A DNA stretch of 64,000 nt from Intrasporangium flavum. GTDB taxonomy: Bacteria; Actinomycetota; Actinomycetes; Actinomycetales; Dermatophilaceae. The stretch is taken from NCBI RefSeq assembly GCF_001956915.1, contig NZ_MLJO01000001.1, positions 124,001-188,000 of the forward strand, given 5' to 3'. A program made the translations under genes and the position numbers. Every line of letters begins with the position of its first letter. Positions within the stretch are counted from its first letter, which is position 1. Shown here one piece after another: positions 46,113-55,620 of this stretch. The notes beneath the pieces are model-generated. The model saw only the letters and a list, made by a program, of their open reading frames with translations. It did not search any database and was not told the origin of the DNA.

Positions 46113-48410
46113 TCAGTGGCTCCTCACGCTGATGATGTGTACGGGTTCCGAGTCGGGGCCGAGGCGGACCCAGTTGTCCTGCCGCCACTGCCACGTCTGG
46201 TTGGTGATGTGGTCGTGCGCGTCGAAGGTCGACCACGAGGCCATACCCATCGCGCCGAGGTCGAGGTGCACCCACGTCTCACGCGTCGCGTGCGGGTCGA
46301 GGTTGGCGACGACGAGGACGGTGTCGCGCTCGCCCGTGGCGCGGTCGACACGGGTCTTGCTGAAGACGAGGACGTTGTCGTCCTCGGCCGTGTGGAAGTG
46401 CAGGTTGCGCAGCCAGCGCAGCGCGGGGTGCCAGCCGCGGATCTCGTTGAGCCGCTTGAGGTACCACGCCAGCGAGCGGTGCTCGAGCGGGCCGCCGGGC
46501 TCGTAGAGGTACCACTGGCGGTCCTTGTACTCGTACTTCTCGTTGTCGATCTGCTCCTCGGCGCCGGGGCGGGCCACGTGCTCCATCAGCTCGTAGCCGG
46601 CGTAGATGCCGTACGTCGGCACGAGCGTCGCCGCCAGGGCCGCGCGCAGCTTCCACGCGGTGGGGCCGCCGTACTGCATGTACGGCGTGAGGATGTCGTG
46701 GGTCGTCGGCCAGAAGGCGGGGCGCATGTACGTGGCGCCGGTGTCGTCGGAGGCCAGCTCGCGGCCGTACTCCTCGAGCTCCCACTTCTCGTTGCGCCAC
46801 GCGTAGTAGGTGTAGCTCTGCTGGAACCCGGCCTTGGCCAGCTCGTGCATCATCGCCGGCTTGGTGAAGGCCTCGGAGAGCCAGATGGTCTCGGGGTGCT
46901 GCTCGGCGACGTCGGCGATCAGCCACTGCCAGAAGCGAACCGGCTTGGTGTGGGGGTTGTCGACGCGGAAGATCCGCACGCCGTGGTCGAGCCACACCTG
47001 GATGACGCGGCGCACCTCGGCGTAGGCCGAGGCGGGGTCGTTGTCGAAGTTCAGGGGGTAGATGTCCTGGTACTTCTTCGGCGGGTTCTCGGCGTAGGCG
47101 ATGGTGCCGTCGGCGCGCGTCGTGAACAGCTCCGGGTGCGTCTGCACCCACGGGTGGTCCGGGGAGGCCTGCAGCGCGATGTCGAGCGCCACCTCGAGGC
47201 CGACGCGCTTCGCCTCGGCGACGAACGCGTCGAAGTCCTCGAAGGTGCCGAGGTCGGGGTGGATGGCGTCGTGCCCACCGTCGGGCGAGCCGATGGCGTA
47301 GGGCGACCCGGGGTCGCCGGGCTCGGCGGTCAGGGTGTTGTTGCGGCCCTTGCGCGCCGTCGTGCCGATCGGGTGGATCGGGGTCAGGTACACGACGTCG
47401 AAGCCCATGTCGGCGATGGCGGGCAGCCGCTGCGCGGCGGTGCGGAACGTGCCCGAGACCCACTCGCCGGTCTTCTCGTCGCGGCGGGCGCCCTCGGAGC
47501 GGGGGAAGATCTCGTACCAGGCGCCGAAGAGCGCCAGCTCGCGCTCGACGTGCAGGGCGTGGGACGGCGAGGGGGAGACGAGCTCGCGCAGCGGCATGAT
47601 CGCGGCGAGGCCGGTGATCTCGGGGGAGGTGGCGGCCCCGAAGCGGTGCGCCGCCGGACGACGCGTGTCGGCGAGGGCGAGGGCGCCCTTGTCGATCTCC
47701 GACGCGTCGGCCCCCTGGCCGCGGACGGCCTCGGCGAAGCGCTCGAGCACCTTGACGCCCTCGGCGCACATGAGGTCCTCGTCGACCCCGGCCGCGATCT
47801 TGATGCCGGCGTCGTGGACCCACGTCGCGTAGGGGTCGGACCAGCCCTCGACGCGGTAGGTCCACCAGCCCTCCCGGCCGGCCACCACGGGCGCCGACCA
47901 CTCCGAGGTGCCCGGGTTGTCGCAGTGCATCGGGAAGTAGTGGTCGCGGCCGTCGGGGTCGGTGAGCACCGCGGTGGCGTTGACGGCGTCGTGGCCCTCG
48001 CGGAAGACCTTGGCGCGCACGACGAACTCCTCGCCGACGACCGACTTGGCCGGGCGGGTGCCGCCGTCGACGAGCGGGCGCACGTCGCTGACCGGGATGC
48101 GTCCGATGGGCAGCGCGTCGCCGGGGTAGCCCGCGACGGTCGGGGCCTCGCTCACCGGGTGCTCGGGCGCGAGCGTCGAGGCGCCGGCCGACGTCTCGTC
48201 GACGAACGCGGCGTCGGCGCCGGGATGCGAGTCGTCCGGCGTGGCGGTCGCGGCAGGGGCGGAGGCCGCGGCGGGGGTGCTCACGGGCGCCTGCGCGGCG
48301 TCGCGGGACACGGTGGTCACCGGTGTCGGGTCGGGGCGGCTCGCGGGTGACACCTGCGAGCGCGGTCGTGCGGGCTTGCTGGAACGGGACTTCTTCGCTG
48401 AGCCAGTCAC
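46113..48410 (-). CDS. glgE: Alpha-1,4-glucan:maltose-1-phosphate maltosyltransferase (GlgE)
   Basis: Extends alpha-1,4-glucan with maltosyl units from maltose-1-phosphate (765 residues, GH13_3). The nucleophile is D484 ([11 protein letters not shown]) and the acid/base E513 (WLSEAFTKP), 29 residues apart as in Streptomyces GlgE (D394/E423). The first ~90 residues are a Ser/Pro/Ala-rich, probably disordered extension absent from the 701-residue mycobacterial enzyme. The GTG start is supported by a TACGGT box 7 bases upstream, indicating a leaderless message. It heads the glgE-treS-mak-glgB-pgm operon. Confidence 0.95.
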   Translation of the reverse strand: MTGSAKKSRSSKPARPRSQVSPASRPDPTPVTTVSRDAAQAPVSTPAAASAPAATATPDDSHPGADAAFVDETSAGASTLAPEHPVSEAPTVAGYPGDALPIGRIPVSDVRPLVDGGTRPAKSVVGEEFVVRAKVFREGHDAVNATAVLTDPDGRDHYFPMHCDNPGTSEWSAPVVAGREGWWTYRVEGWSDPYATWVHDAGIKIAAGVDEDLMCAEGVKVLERFAEAVRGQGADASEIDKGALALADTRRPAAHRFGAATSPEITGLAAIMPLRELVSPSPSHALHVERELALFGAWYEIFPRSEGARRDEKTGEWVSGTFRTAAQRLPAIADMGFDVVYLTPIHPIGTTARKGRNNTLTAEPGDPGSPYAIGSPDGGHDAIHPDLGTFEDFDAFVAEAKRVGLEVALDIALQASPDHPWVQTHPELFTTRADGTIAYAENPPKKYQDIYPLNFDNDPASAYAEVRRVIQVWLDHGVRIFRVDNPHTKPVRFWQWLIADVAEQHPETIWLSEAFTKPAMMHELAKAGFQQSYTYYAWRNEKWELEEYGRELASDDTGATYMRPAFWPTTHDILTPYMQYGGPTAWKLRAALAATLVPTYGIYAGYELMEHVARPGAEEQIDNEKYEYKDRQWYLYEPGGPLEHRSLAWYLKRLNEIRGWHPALRWLRNLHFHTAEDDNVLVFSKTRVDRATGERDTVLVVANLDPHATRETWVHLDLGAMGMASWSTFDAHDHITNQTWQWRQDNWVRLGPDSEPVHIISVRSH

Positions 48411-48417
48411 GGGATCG

Positions 48418-48423
48418 ACCGTA
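48418..48423 (-). promoter_or_regulatory. -10 box of leaderless glgE operon
   Basis: On the minus strand TACGGT ends 7 bases before the glgE GTG. No ribosome-binding site is present. Confidence 0.5.
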
Positions 48424-48526
48424 TCGAAGTTGGGCCCGTCCCGACACGGGCGCGCGGGCCGACGAGGGGCCGTCTCGGGGGCTGGGCACGAATCGGGACG
48501 ATTCGGGTCCGAGGGATGAAACCCGG

Positions 48527-48542
48527 CTGCAAGAGTTGCAAG
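48527..48542. promoter_or_regulatory. MalR-like boxes between glgE and glgP
   Basis: Read on the minus strand the site is CTTGCAACTCTTGCAG: two CTTGCA(A/G) heptamers 9 bases apart. CTTGCAG repeats are the described operator elements of the LacI-family maltose regulator MalR/Reg1 in Streptomyces. The 13-base core TGCAA-GAG-TTGCA is also an inverted repeat. The right box overlaps the region where a glgP -35 element would lie. Control by a MalR-type repressor is inference. Confidence 0.5.
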
Positions 48543-48561
48543 AACACGTCAGCGGGCCCCT

Positions 48562-48567
48562 TATGCT
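48562..48567 (+). promoter_or_regulatory. -10 box of glgP
   Basis: TATGCT lies 8 bases before the glgP GTG, consistent with a leaderless transcript. TTGCAA at 48536-48541 is a possible -35 with a long 20-base spacer. Confidence 0.5.
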
Positions 48568-48575
48568 GGCTCCTC

Positions 48576-51164
48576 GTGAAGGCCATCCGTCGCTTCAGCG
48601 TCCGCACCGTCCTGCCCACCCGGATCGAGGGTCTCGGCGTCCTCGCCAGCAACCTCCGGTGGTCCTGGCACCCGCCGACGCGTGACCTCTTCGAGAGCAT
48701 CAGCCCCCGCAAGTGGGCCCAGGCGAACGAGGACCCCGTCAAGCTCCTGTCCCGTCTGTCGGCCGACGAGCTCGCCTCGCTCGCCGCCGACGACGACTTC
48801 GTCGGCAGCGTCGTCGCCGCCAACGCCGACCTGCAGTCCTACCTCACCGACGAGCGCTGGTACCAGCGCTGGAGCCGCGAGCAGGGGTCCGCCGGTGGCG
48901 CCGCCCCGGCCGCGATCGCCTACTTCAGCCCCGAGTTCGGCATCACCGCGGTGCTGCCGCAGTACTCCGGCGGCCTCGGCATCCTCGCCGGCGACCACCT
49001 CAAGACGGCCTCAGACCTCGGCGTGCCGATCGTCGGCGTCGGCCTCTTCTACAAGACCGGCTACTTCAAGCAGGCCCTCGACCGCGACGGCTGGCAGGTC
49101 GAGTCCTACCCCGTCCTCGACCCCGACGGCCTGCCGCTGTCGCTGCTGCGCGAGGACGACGGCACGCCCGCGGTCGTCACCATCGACCTGCCCGCCGGAC
49201 GCGTCCTCAACGCCCACGTCTGGAAGGCGCAGGTGGGCCGCGTCCCGCTGCTGCTGCTCGACTCCGACGTGCCCGGCAACGACGAGCAGACGCGTCGGGT
49301 CACCGAGTCGCTCTACGGCGGCGGCGGCGACACCCGCCTCGAGCAGGAGCTGCTCCTCGGCGTCGGCGGCGTCCGCGCCCTGCGCCTGTGGTCGCGCCTG
49401 TCCGGCGCGCCGGCCCCGGAGGTGTTCCACACCAACGAGGGCCACGCCGGCTTCCTCGGCGTCGAGCGCATCACCGAGCTGGTCCGCGACCACGGCCTCA
49501 GCTTCGACGAGGCCCTCGAGGCCGTCCGCTCGGCCACCGTCTTCACGACGCACACGCCCGTGCCGGCCGGCATCGACCGCTTCGACGCCGCGAAGATCAA
49601 CCTCTTCTTCGGCGGCCCCAACGCCATCCCCGGCGTGCCCGTCGAGCGCCTCCTCGCCCTCGGTGCCGAGGACTACGAGGGCGGCCAGCCCGGCATCTTC
49701 AACATGGCCGTCATGGGCCTGCGCCTGGCCCAGCGCGCCAACGGCGTGTCCCAGCTGCACGGCGTCGTCAGCCGCGAGATGTTCGACGGCCTGTGGCCGG
49801 GCTTCGACGACGACGAGGTGCCGATCACGAGCATCACCAACGGCGTCCACGCCCCGACGTGGGTCGACCGCTCGGTCTACGACGTCGCCCTCAAGCACCT
49901 CGGCACCGCCGACATCGCCGGCGAGAACGCCTGGGACCGCATCGACGAGGTGCCCGCCGACGCCGTGTGGTCGACCAAGCGCGAGATGCGCGAGAAGCTC
50001 GTCACCGACGCCCGCCGCCGCGTCCGGTCGTCGTGGCTCAAGCGTGGCGCCACCGAGCTCGAGCTCGGCTGGACCGACCACATCCTCGACCCGGACGTCC
50101 TGACCATCGGCTTCGCCCGGCGCGTCCCGACCTACAAGCGCCTGACGCTCATGCTGCGCGACCCGGAGCGCCTCAAGCGCCTGCTCCTGCACCCGGAGCG
50201 CCCGGTCCAGCTCGTCATCGCCGGCAAGTCGCACCCGGCCGACGAGACCGGCAAGCGCCTCATCCAGGAGATGGTCCGCTTCGCCGACGACCCCGAGGTG
50301 CGCCACCGCATCGTCTTCCTGCCGAACTACGACATCGCCATGGCCCAGCACCTCTACCCGGGCTGCGACGTCTGGCTCAACAACCCGCTGCGCCCGTTCG
50401 AGGCCTGCGGCACGTCGGGCATGAAGGCGGCCCTCAACGGCGGCCTCAACCTCTCGATCCTCGACGGCTGGTGGGACGAGTGGTTCGACGGCCGCAACGG
50501 CTGGGCCATCCCCACCGCCGACGGCGTCGAGGACGCCGACCGCCGCGACGACATCGAGGCGGCCGCGCTCTACGACCTCATCGAGCACGACGTCGCGCCG
50601 AAGTTCTACGACCGCGGCACCGACGGCCTGCCCAACGGGTGGATCTCGATGATGACCCACACGCTCAAGACCCTCGGTCCCAAGGTCCTGGCCAGCCGCA
50701 TGGTCGAGGACTACGTCACCCGGCTCTACAGCCCGGCCGCGGGCGCGGGTCGCTCGCTCAACGGTCCTGAGTTCGCCGGTGCCAAGGAGCTGGCCGCGTA
50801 CAAGGCGTCGGTCCGCGCCGCGTGGCCGAACGTCAAGGTCGAGCACCTCGAGCCCTCGGGCCTGTCCGACTCCCCGCAGGTCGGCGACACCCTCGACCTG
50901 CGCGCCTACGTCGACCTCGCCGGGCTGCGCCCCGAGGACGTCGAGGTGCAGCTCGTCCACGGTCACGTCAACGAGGCCGACGAGCTGTGGGGCGTCGAGA
51001 CGACGCCGCTCGCCTTCGTCGAGAGCTACGAGAACGGTCGCGCCCAGTTCGCCGGGAGCCAGCCGCTCGGCCGCACCGGGTCGTTCGGCTACAGCGTCCG
51101 CATCGTGCCGCGCCACCCGGCGCTCGCGTCGTCGGCCGAGCTGGGCCTGGCCCGCACCGCCTGA
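48576..51164 (+). CDS. glgP: Glycogen/alpha-glucan phosphorylase
   Basis: Phosphorolysis of alpha-1,4-glucan to glucose-1-phosphate (862 residues, PLP-dependent, GT35). The PLP-lysine region is EACGTSGMKAALNGG and the phosphate/active-site region RVPTYKRLTLMLRDP. The GTG start at 48576 gives MKAIRRFSVRTVLP, matching mycobacterial GlgP. A C-terminal beta-rich domain (~745-862) follows the catalytic core, a feature of the long actinobacterial type. It is divergent from glgE, so synthesis and breakdown genes share one control region. Confidence 0.95.
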   Translation: MKAIRRFSVRTVLPTRIEGLGVLASNLRWSWHPPTRDLFESISPRKWAQANEDPVKLLSRLSADELASLAADDDFVGSVVAANADLQSYLTDERWYQRWSREQGSAGGAAPAAIAYFSPEFGITAVLPQYSGGLGILAGDHLKTASDLGVPIVGVGLFYKTGYFKQALDRDGWQVESYPVLDPDGLPLSLLREDDGTPAVVTIDLPAGRVLNAHVWKAQVGRVPLLLLDSDVPGNDEQTRRVTESLYGGGGDTRLEQELLLGVGGVRALRLWSRLSGAPAPEVFHTNEGHAGFLGVERITELVRDHGLSFDEALEAVRSATVFTTHTPVPAGIDRFDAAKINLFFGGPNAIPGVPVERLLALGAEDYEGGQPGIFNMAVMGLRLAQRANGVSQLHGVVSREMFDGLWPGFDDDEVPITSITNGVHAPTWVDRSVYDVALKHLGTADIAGENAWDRIDEVPADAVWSTKREMREKLVTDARRRVRSSWLKRGATELELGWTDHILDPDVLTIGFARRVPTYKRLTLMLRDPERLKRLLLHPERPVQLVIAGKSHPADETGKRLIQEMVRFADDPEVRHRIVFLPNYDIAMAQHLYPGCDVWLNNPLRPFEACGTSGMKAALNGGLNLSILDGWWDEWFDGRNGWAIPTADGVEDADRRDDIEAAALYDLIEHDVAPKFYDRGTDGLPNGWISMMTHTLKTLGPKVLASRMVEDYVTRLYSPAAGAGRSLNGPEFAGAKELAAYKASVRAAWPNVKVEHLEPSGLSDSPQVGDTLDLRAYVDLAGLRPEDVEVQLVHGHVNEADELWGVETTPLAFVESYENGRAQFAGSQPLGRTGSFGYSVRIVPRHPALASSAELGLARTA

Positions 51165-51185
51165 CGCGCGTCGCCGCGACGACGC

Positions 51186-51217
51186 AGAGCCCGGCCCCCA
51201 CGCGGGGGCCGGGCTCT
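51186..51217. terminator. Bidirectional terminator between glgP and glgX
   Basis: A perfect 14-bp stem (51186-51199 with 51204-51217) and ACGC loop lies 22 bases after glgP and 18 bases beyond the glgX stop. It serves convergent transcripts. Confidence 0.85.
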
Positions 51218-51234
51218 CGGCGTGCGTGGCGGGC

Positions 51235-53379
51235 TCAGCCGGCGTCGACGGCGCACCAGACCTGCATCGAGGCCGGGCCCATCGGCAGCGTCGTGCCTGC
51301 GGGCACGGGCGCGCCGGGCTCGGACGGGCGCGCGTCGGAGCTGTCCCAGACCAGCTCGTAGGCGGAGGTGCCCGGGGTGGCGGGAAGGGTGACGTCGACG
51401 GCCTCCGCCGCGCCGTTGAGCACGACGAGCACCGACTGCTGGTCGTGCCAGAGGCCGTTGTAGAGCGCCTGGAGCACGTGCTCGGCGGGGCCGTCCCAGC
51501 GGTGCCCCATCGGGCCGCCGTCGCCGGCGAACCAGGCCAGGTCGGTGGAGCCGTCGGTGTGCACCGGGCGGCCGGTGAAGAACGAGCGCTGGCGCAGCAC
51601 CGGGTGCTCGCGGCGCAGGCGCACGAGGTGACGCGTCGTGGCGAGGAGGTCCTCCTGCCACGGCTCGTGGTCCCACGCCATCCAGCTGATCTCGTTGTCC
51701 TGGGAGTACGGGTTGTTGTTGCCGCGCTGGCTGCGCCCGACCTCGTCGCCGGCCGTGAGCATCGGGACGCCCGTCGACAGCAGCAGCGTGCCGAGCAGGT
51801 TGCGCATCGTGCGGCGACGCGCGTCGAGGATCCGCTCGTCGTCGGTGCGCCCCTCGACGCCGTGGTTCCACGAGCGGTTGTCGTTCGAGCCGTCGGTGCC
51901 GCTGTGGCCGTTGACCCCGTTGTGCTTGGTGTCGTAGGCCGTGAGGTCGTGCAGCGTGAAGCCGTCGTGCGCGGTGACGAAGTTGACCGATGCGATGGTG
52001 CCGCGGTCGTGGCTGTCGAAGAGGTCCTGCGAGCCGGCCAGGCGGGTGGCGAGGTCGCGGACGCCGTGCCCGACGCCGCCGTTCGCCGACGCGGCGAGGT
52101 CCTGCAGCCAGAAGGTGCGCGCGGTGTCGCGGTAGCGGTCGTTCCACTCCGAGAACGGCGGCGGGAACTGGCCCGTGCGCCAGCCGTGGATGCCGAGGTC
52201 CCACGGCTCGGCGACGAGCTTGGCGCGCGACAGGACCGGGTCGGTGCGCAGCGCGACGAGGAAGGGGTGGTCGCGGTCGAAGTGGTCGTCCTTGCCGCGG
52301 CCGAGGGCGACGGCGAGGTCGAAGCGGAACCCGTCGACGTGGCACTCCTGCACCCAGTAGCGCAGCGAGTCCAGCACCATGCGGGCCACGACCGGGTGGG
52401 TGAGGTCGAGGGTGTTGCCGCAGCCGGTGACGTCGATGTCGCGGCCGCGGCCGTCGACGCGGTAGTAGGCGCGCTGGTCGAGGCCGCGCCACGACAGCGT
52501 CATGCCGTCGCGCGACTTCTCGGCGGTGTGGTTGTAGACGACGTCGAGGAGCACCTCGATGCCGGCGGCGTGCAGCGCGCGCACCATCGCCTTGAACTCG
52601 TCGAGGACGCCCTGCGGGTCGCCCACCGACGCATACGCCGGGTGCGGCGCGAAGAAGCCGAGGGTGTTGTAGCCCCAGTGGTTGGTCAGCCCGCGCAGGA
52701 CGAGCTCGGGCTCGTGGGTGAAGGCGTGGACCGGCAGCAGCTCGACGGCGGTGACCCCGAGCGCGGTGAGGTGCTCGACGAAGGCCGGGTGCGCCAGACC
52801 CGCGTACGTGCCGCGCAGCGGCTCCGGCACGCCGGGGTGCAGCGCCGTCGCGTTCTTGACGTGCACCTCGTACACGAGCGACTCGGTCAGCGAGGTGCGC
52901 GGGAACTCGTCGTCGCCCCAGTCGAACTCGCGGTCCACGACCACGCAGCGCGGCATGAACGGGGCCGAGTCGCGGGTGTCGCGCACGGCGAGGTCGCCGG
53001 TGAGGTCGGCCCGGACCCGGTGGCCGAAGAGGGCCGGGTCGAGGGACACCTCGCCCTCGAGGGCCCGGGCGTACGGGTCGAGGACGAGCTTGGCGGGGTT
53101 GTGGAGCAGCGACTGCTCGGGGTCCCAGTCACCGTCGACCCGGAAGGCGTACCGCTGCCCGGCGCCGACGCCCGGGACCGTGTCGAACCACGTGCCGTGG
53201 GCCCGGTGGCGCAGCGGCACGCGCCGCTCGGTCTCGACGCCGTCGGCGTCGCGGTCGAAGAGGCAGACCTCGACGGCGCGCGCGTGCCCGGCGTAGACCG
53301 AGAACACCGCGCCCTCGGGGCACAGGTGCACCCCCGGTTCGGGCGGCAGGTCCGGGGTCGGGGGTGGAGGGGGACACAT
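51235..53379 (-). CDS. glgX: Glycogen debranching enzyme GlgX
   Basis: Isoamylase-type GH13_11 enzyme (714 residues) that hydrolyses alpha-1,6 branches left by phosphorylase. A CBM48-like N-terminal domain (GVHLCPEGAVFSVYAGHA) precedes the barrel. The catalytic regions are GFRFDLAVALG, LVAEPWDLG and VTAHDGFTL. The stretch LTNHWGYNTLGFFAPHPAYA is characteristic. The ATG appears leaderless (TACGCT 6 bases upstream). A run of prolines (MCPPPPPTPDLPPEPG) opens the protein. Confidence 0.94.
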   Translation of the reverse strand: MCPPPPPTPDLPPEPGVHLCPEGAVFSVYAGHARAVEVCLFDRDADGVETERRVPLRHRAHGTWFDTVPGVGAGQRYAFRVDGDWDPEQSLLHNPAKLVLDPYARALEGEVSLDPALFGHRVRADLTGDLAVRDTRDSAPFMPRCVVVDREFDWGDDEFPRTSLTESLVYEVHVKNATALHPGVPEPLRGTYAGLAHPAFVEHLTALGVTAVELLPVHAFTHEPELVLRGLTNHWGYNTLGFFAPHPAYASVGDPQGVLDEFKAMVRALHAAGIEVLLDVVYNHTAEKSRDGMTLSWRGLDQRAYYRVDGRGRDIDVTGCGNTLDLTHPVVARMVLDSLRYWVQECHVDGFRFDLAVALGRGKDDHFDRDHPFLVALRTDPVLSRAKLVAEPWDLGIHGWRTGQFPPPFSEWNDRYRDTARTFWLQDLAASANGGVGHGVRDLATRLAGSQDLFDSHDRGTIASVNFVTAHDGFTLHDLTAYDTKHNGVNGHSGTDGSNDNRSWNHGVEGRTDDERILDARRRTMRNLLGTLLLSTGVPMLTAGDEVGRSQRGNNNPYSQDNEISWMAWDHEPWQEDLLATTRHLVRLRREHPVLRQRSFFTGRPVHTDGSTDLAWFAGDGGPMGHRWDGPAEHVLQALYNGLWHDQQSVLVVLNGAAEAVDVTLPATPGTSAYELVWDSSDARPSEPGAPVPAGTTLPMGPASMQVWCAVDAG

Positions 53380-53385
53380 GGGCTC

Positions 53386-53391
53386 AGCGTA
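53386..53391 (-). promoter_or_regulatory. -10 box of leaderless glgX
   Basis: On the minus strand TACGCT ends 6 bases before the glgX ATG. Confidence 0.5.
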
Positions 53392-53446
53392 TGGGGAGGA
53401 GGGGGAGCGCGAGAGGGCTGCCTCCGGCGCCCCGGGCCCGGCCGCG

Positions 53447-54259
53447 TCAGTCCGGCAGTGCGAAGGTGCACACGACCGCGCCGTGGTCGGACGCGACCTC
53501 GACGACGGCCGCTCGCACGGGCGCGAGGTCGCGGTAGAGGACGGCGTCGAGCTCGGCGTCGAAGCGCTCGACGTCCCAGCCGGTCACGCGCGCCCCCGCC
53601 CGGGCGAGCCACTCGTGCTTGGACCCACGGATGCGCCAGGTCGGCGCGTCGAGCCCGACGTGGCGCAGCCCGAGCCCCCGCGCGAGGGCCCGGTCCGGCC
53701 GGGCCGGGCCGGGGTAGTGGTTCATGTCGCCGGCGAGCACGAGGGGCCCCGACGCGACGCGCGGGTCGGTGAGCGCGCGGTGGAGGCGCCGCACCTGGTT
53801 GCCGCGGGCGATCGCGCGCGCGAAGACGATGAGGTGGGCCGTCGCCACGGTGACGACCCGGGTGCGGGCACTCCGTCCGCCGGGTGCGTCGGGGACGTCG
53901 GGTGCGTCGGGGACGTCGTCGTGCAGCGCGTAGGACCCCGCGAGCGCACCGCGCTCGTGCCAGTGGTCCGACCACCGCAGCAGCGGCCCGGCCGGCGCGA
54001 GCGTGGCCCGCAGCGGCGCCCCGACGAGGCGCACGCGTCGGGGGTCGTGCGCGAGGACGAGCCCCGCCGGCAGGTGTGCGGCGCTCGGCGCGAGGCCGGC
54101 GGCGGTGAGCACCCGGGAGACCGCGGCGGCCTCGAGGTGGTGCACCTCCTGCAGGGCGAGCACGTCCGGGCGGGCCGCGAGGACGGGTTCGAGACCGCCG
54201 GGGAGGGTCAGCAACCGACCCGAGAAGGTGTTGACGGTGGCGACGGTCAGCTCGGGCAC
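53447..54259 (-). CDS. Endonuclease/exonuclease/phosphatase (EEP) family protein
   Basis: A 270-residue EEP-fold enzyme. Catalytic motifs are LQEVH (Glu), LAGDMNHYPG (Asp, Asn) and SDHGAVVC (Asp-His). The N-terminal strand is ELTVATVNTFSG. I chose the GTG at 54259, preceded by GAGGTGG. No signal peptide or membrane helix is seen, so it is probably cytoplasmic. Substrate (nucleic acid, phospholipid or sugar phosphate) cannot be told from sequence. A DAPDVPDAP repeat lies mid-protein. Confidence 0.82.
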   Translation of the reverse strand: MPELTVATVNTFSGRLLTLPGGLEPVLAARPDVLALQEVHHLEAAAVSRVLTAAGLAPSAAHLPAGLVLAHDPRRVRLVGAPLRATLAPAGPLLRWSDHWHERGALAGSYALHDDVPDAPDVPDAPGGRSARTRVVTVATAHLIVFARAIARGNQVRRLHRALTDPRVASGPLVLAGDMNHYPGPARPDRALARGLGLRHVGLDAPTWRIRGSKHEWLARAGARVTGWDVERFDAELDAVLYRDLAPVRAAVVEVASDHGAVVCTFALPD

Positions 54260-54291
54260 AGGCCACCTCGCGTCGGTCGGGGCGATCAGTC

Positions 54292-54297
54292 TACGGT
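54292..54297 (+). promoter_or_regulatory. -10 box before the YbjN-like gene
   Basis: TACGGT ends 7 bases before the ATG at 54305. Confidence 0.45.
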
Positions 54298-54304
54298 GGT
54301 GCGC

Positions 54305-54808
54305 ATGACCGACCCGACCTCCCTGCCCAACTTCATGCCGAGCACCCCGGGGAACACCCCCAACGGCGCCCCGGCGTCCGACAACCCGGTGCGCGACCGT
54401 GTCGTCGGGGTCCTCAAGGGCCTCGGCATCGAGGCGAGCATCGACGGCGACGGCGACATCGAGTTCGCGATCGTCGACAACGAGGGCACGAGCACGACGC
54501 TGTTCGCGCGCGTCGCGGAGGGTGACCTCGCCGTCGTCCGTTTCTTCGGCCAGTGGCAGCTCGCCGAGCCCGTCTCGCCGGACCGCAACGAGCGCCTCGC
54601 CCGCTGCAACGACCTCACGATGCAGCTCAACATCGTCAAGCTCTCGCTCGTCCAGGAGAGCCTCGTCGTCTCGGCCGAGCACGTCATCACGCCGAACGCC
54701 GACCTCGACATCCTCGTGCCGCTCTCGGTCAACCACATCCTGCAGAGCGTCGGCTTCTTCTTCCAGTCCTGGCTGCCCCAGGACGCCGTCGCCCCGGGCG
54801 AGGCCTGA
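54305..54808 (+). CDS. YbjN-domain protein
   Basis: A 167-residue acidic soluble protein. After a Pro/Asn-rich N-terminus the pattern VRDRVVGVLKGLGIEASIDG, FFGQWQLAEPVSPDRNERLA and CNDLTMQLNIVKLSLVQE fits the YbjN family, related to type III secretion chaperone-like folds and linked to stress tolerance. The exact role is unknown. It ends 4 bases before the enoyl-CoA hydratase start, so the two form a short operon. Confidence 0.75.
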   Translation: MTDPTSLPNFMPSTPGNTPNGAPASDNPVRDRVVGVLKGLGIEASIDGDGDIEFAIVDNEGTSTTLFARVAEGDLAVVRFFGQWQLAEPVSPDRNERLARCNDLTMQLNIVKLSLVQESLVVSAEHVITPNADLDILVPLSVNHILQSVGFFFQSWLPQDAVAPGEA

Positions 54809-54812
54809 CCTG

Positions 54813-55592
54813 ATGGGCGAGTTCGTCCGGCTCGAGGTCGAGGGCGGCATCGGCACGATCCGCCTCGACCGGCCGAAGATGAACGCGCTCAACGTCCAGG
54901 TCCAGGAGGAGATCCGCGCCGCGGCCGCCGAGGCCACCGACCGCGCCGACGTCAAGGCGGTCATCGTCTACGGCGGCGAGCGCGTCTTCGCCGCGGGCGC
55001 GGACATCAAGGAGATGCAGACCATGTCGTACACCGACATGGTCGACCGCTCGGCGCCGCTGTCGAGCTCGATCACGGCGGTCGCGCGCATCCCCAAGCCG
55101 GTCATCGCCGCGATCACCGGCTACGCGCTCGGCGGCGGCTGCGAGCTCGCGCTCGCGTGCGACTTCCGGGTCGTGGCCGAGGACGCCAGGCTCGGCCAGC
55201 CGGAGATCCTCCTCGGGATCATCCCGGGCGCCGGCGGCACCCAGCGGCTCTCGCGGCTCGTCGGTGCCTCGCGCGCCAAGGAGATCATCTTCTCGGGCCG
55301 GTTCGTCGACGCCCAGGAGGCGCTCGCCATCGGCCTGGCCGACCGCGTCGTGCCCGCCGCCGACGTCTACACCGCGGCCCGCGAGTGGGCGGCCACCTTC
55401 GTCGGCGGCCCGACCTACGCCGTCCGCGCCGCCAAGGAGGCCATCGACCGCGGCCTCGAGGTCGACCTCGAGACCGGTCTCGAGATCGAGCGGATGCTCT
55501 TCGCCGGCCTCTTCGGCACGCGCGACCGCGAGATCGGCATGACCTCCTTCGTCGAGCAGGGCCCGGGCAAGGCGCAGTTCGAGGGTCGCTGA
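54813..55592 (+). CDS. Enoyl-CoA hydratase (crotonase type)
   Basis: A 259-residue crotonase-fold enzyme. Both catalytic glutamates are present: E111 (YALGGGCELALACDF) and E131 (LGQPEILLGIIPGAGGTQ), so true hydratase activity is expected. The CoA-binding loop is FAAGADIKEM. It may supply crotonyl-CoA/3-hydroxybutyryl-CoA interconversion, the step absent from the 15-29 kb cluster, and it adjoins the electron-transfer flavoprotein genes used by acyl-CoA dehydrogenases. Confidence 0.93.
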   Translation: MGEFVRLEVEGGIGTIRLDRPKMNALNVQVQEEIRAAAAEATDRADVKAVIVYGGERVFAAGADIKEMQTMSYTDMVDRSAPLSSSITAVARIPKPVIAAITGYALGGGCELALACDFRVVAEDARLGQPEILLGIIPGAGGTQRLSRLVGASRAKEIIFSGRFVDAQEALAIGLADRVVPAADVYTAAREWAATFVGGPTYAVRAAKEAIDRGLEVDLETGLEIERMLFAGLFGTRDREIGMTSFVEQGPGKAQFEGR

Positions 55593-55620
55593 CCCCGGTG
55601 CCCGCCCGTGCTGACCTGAC

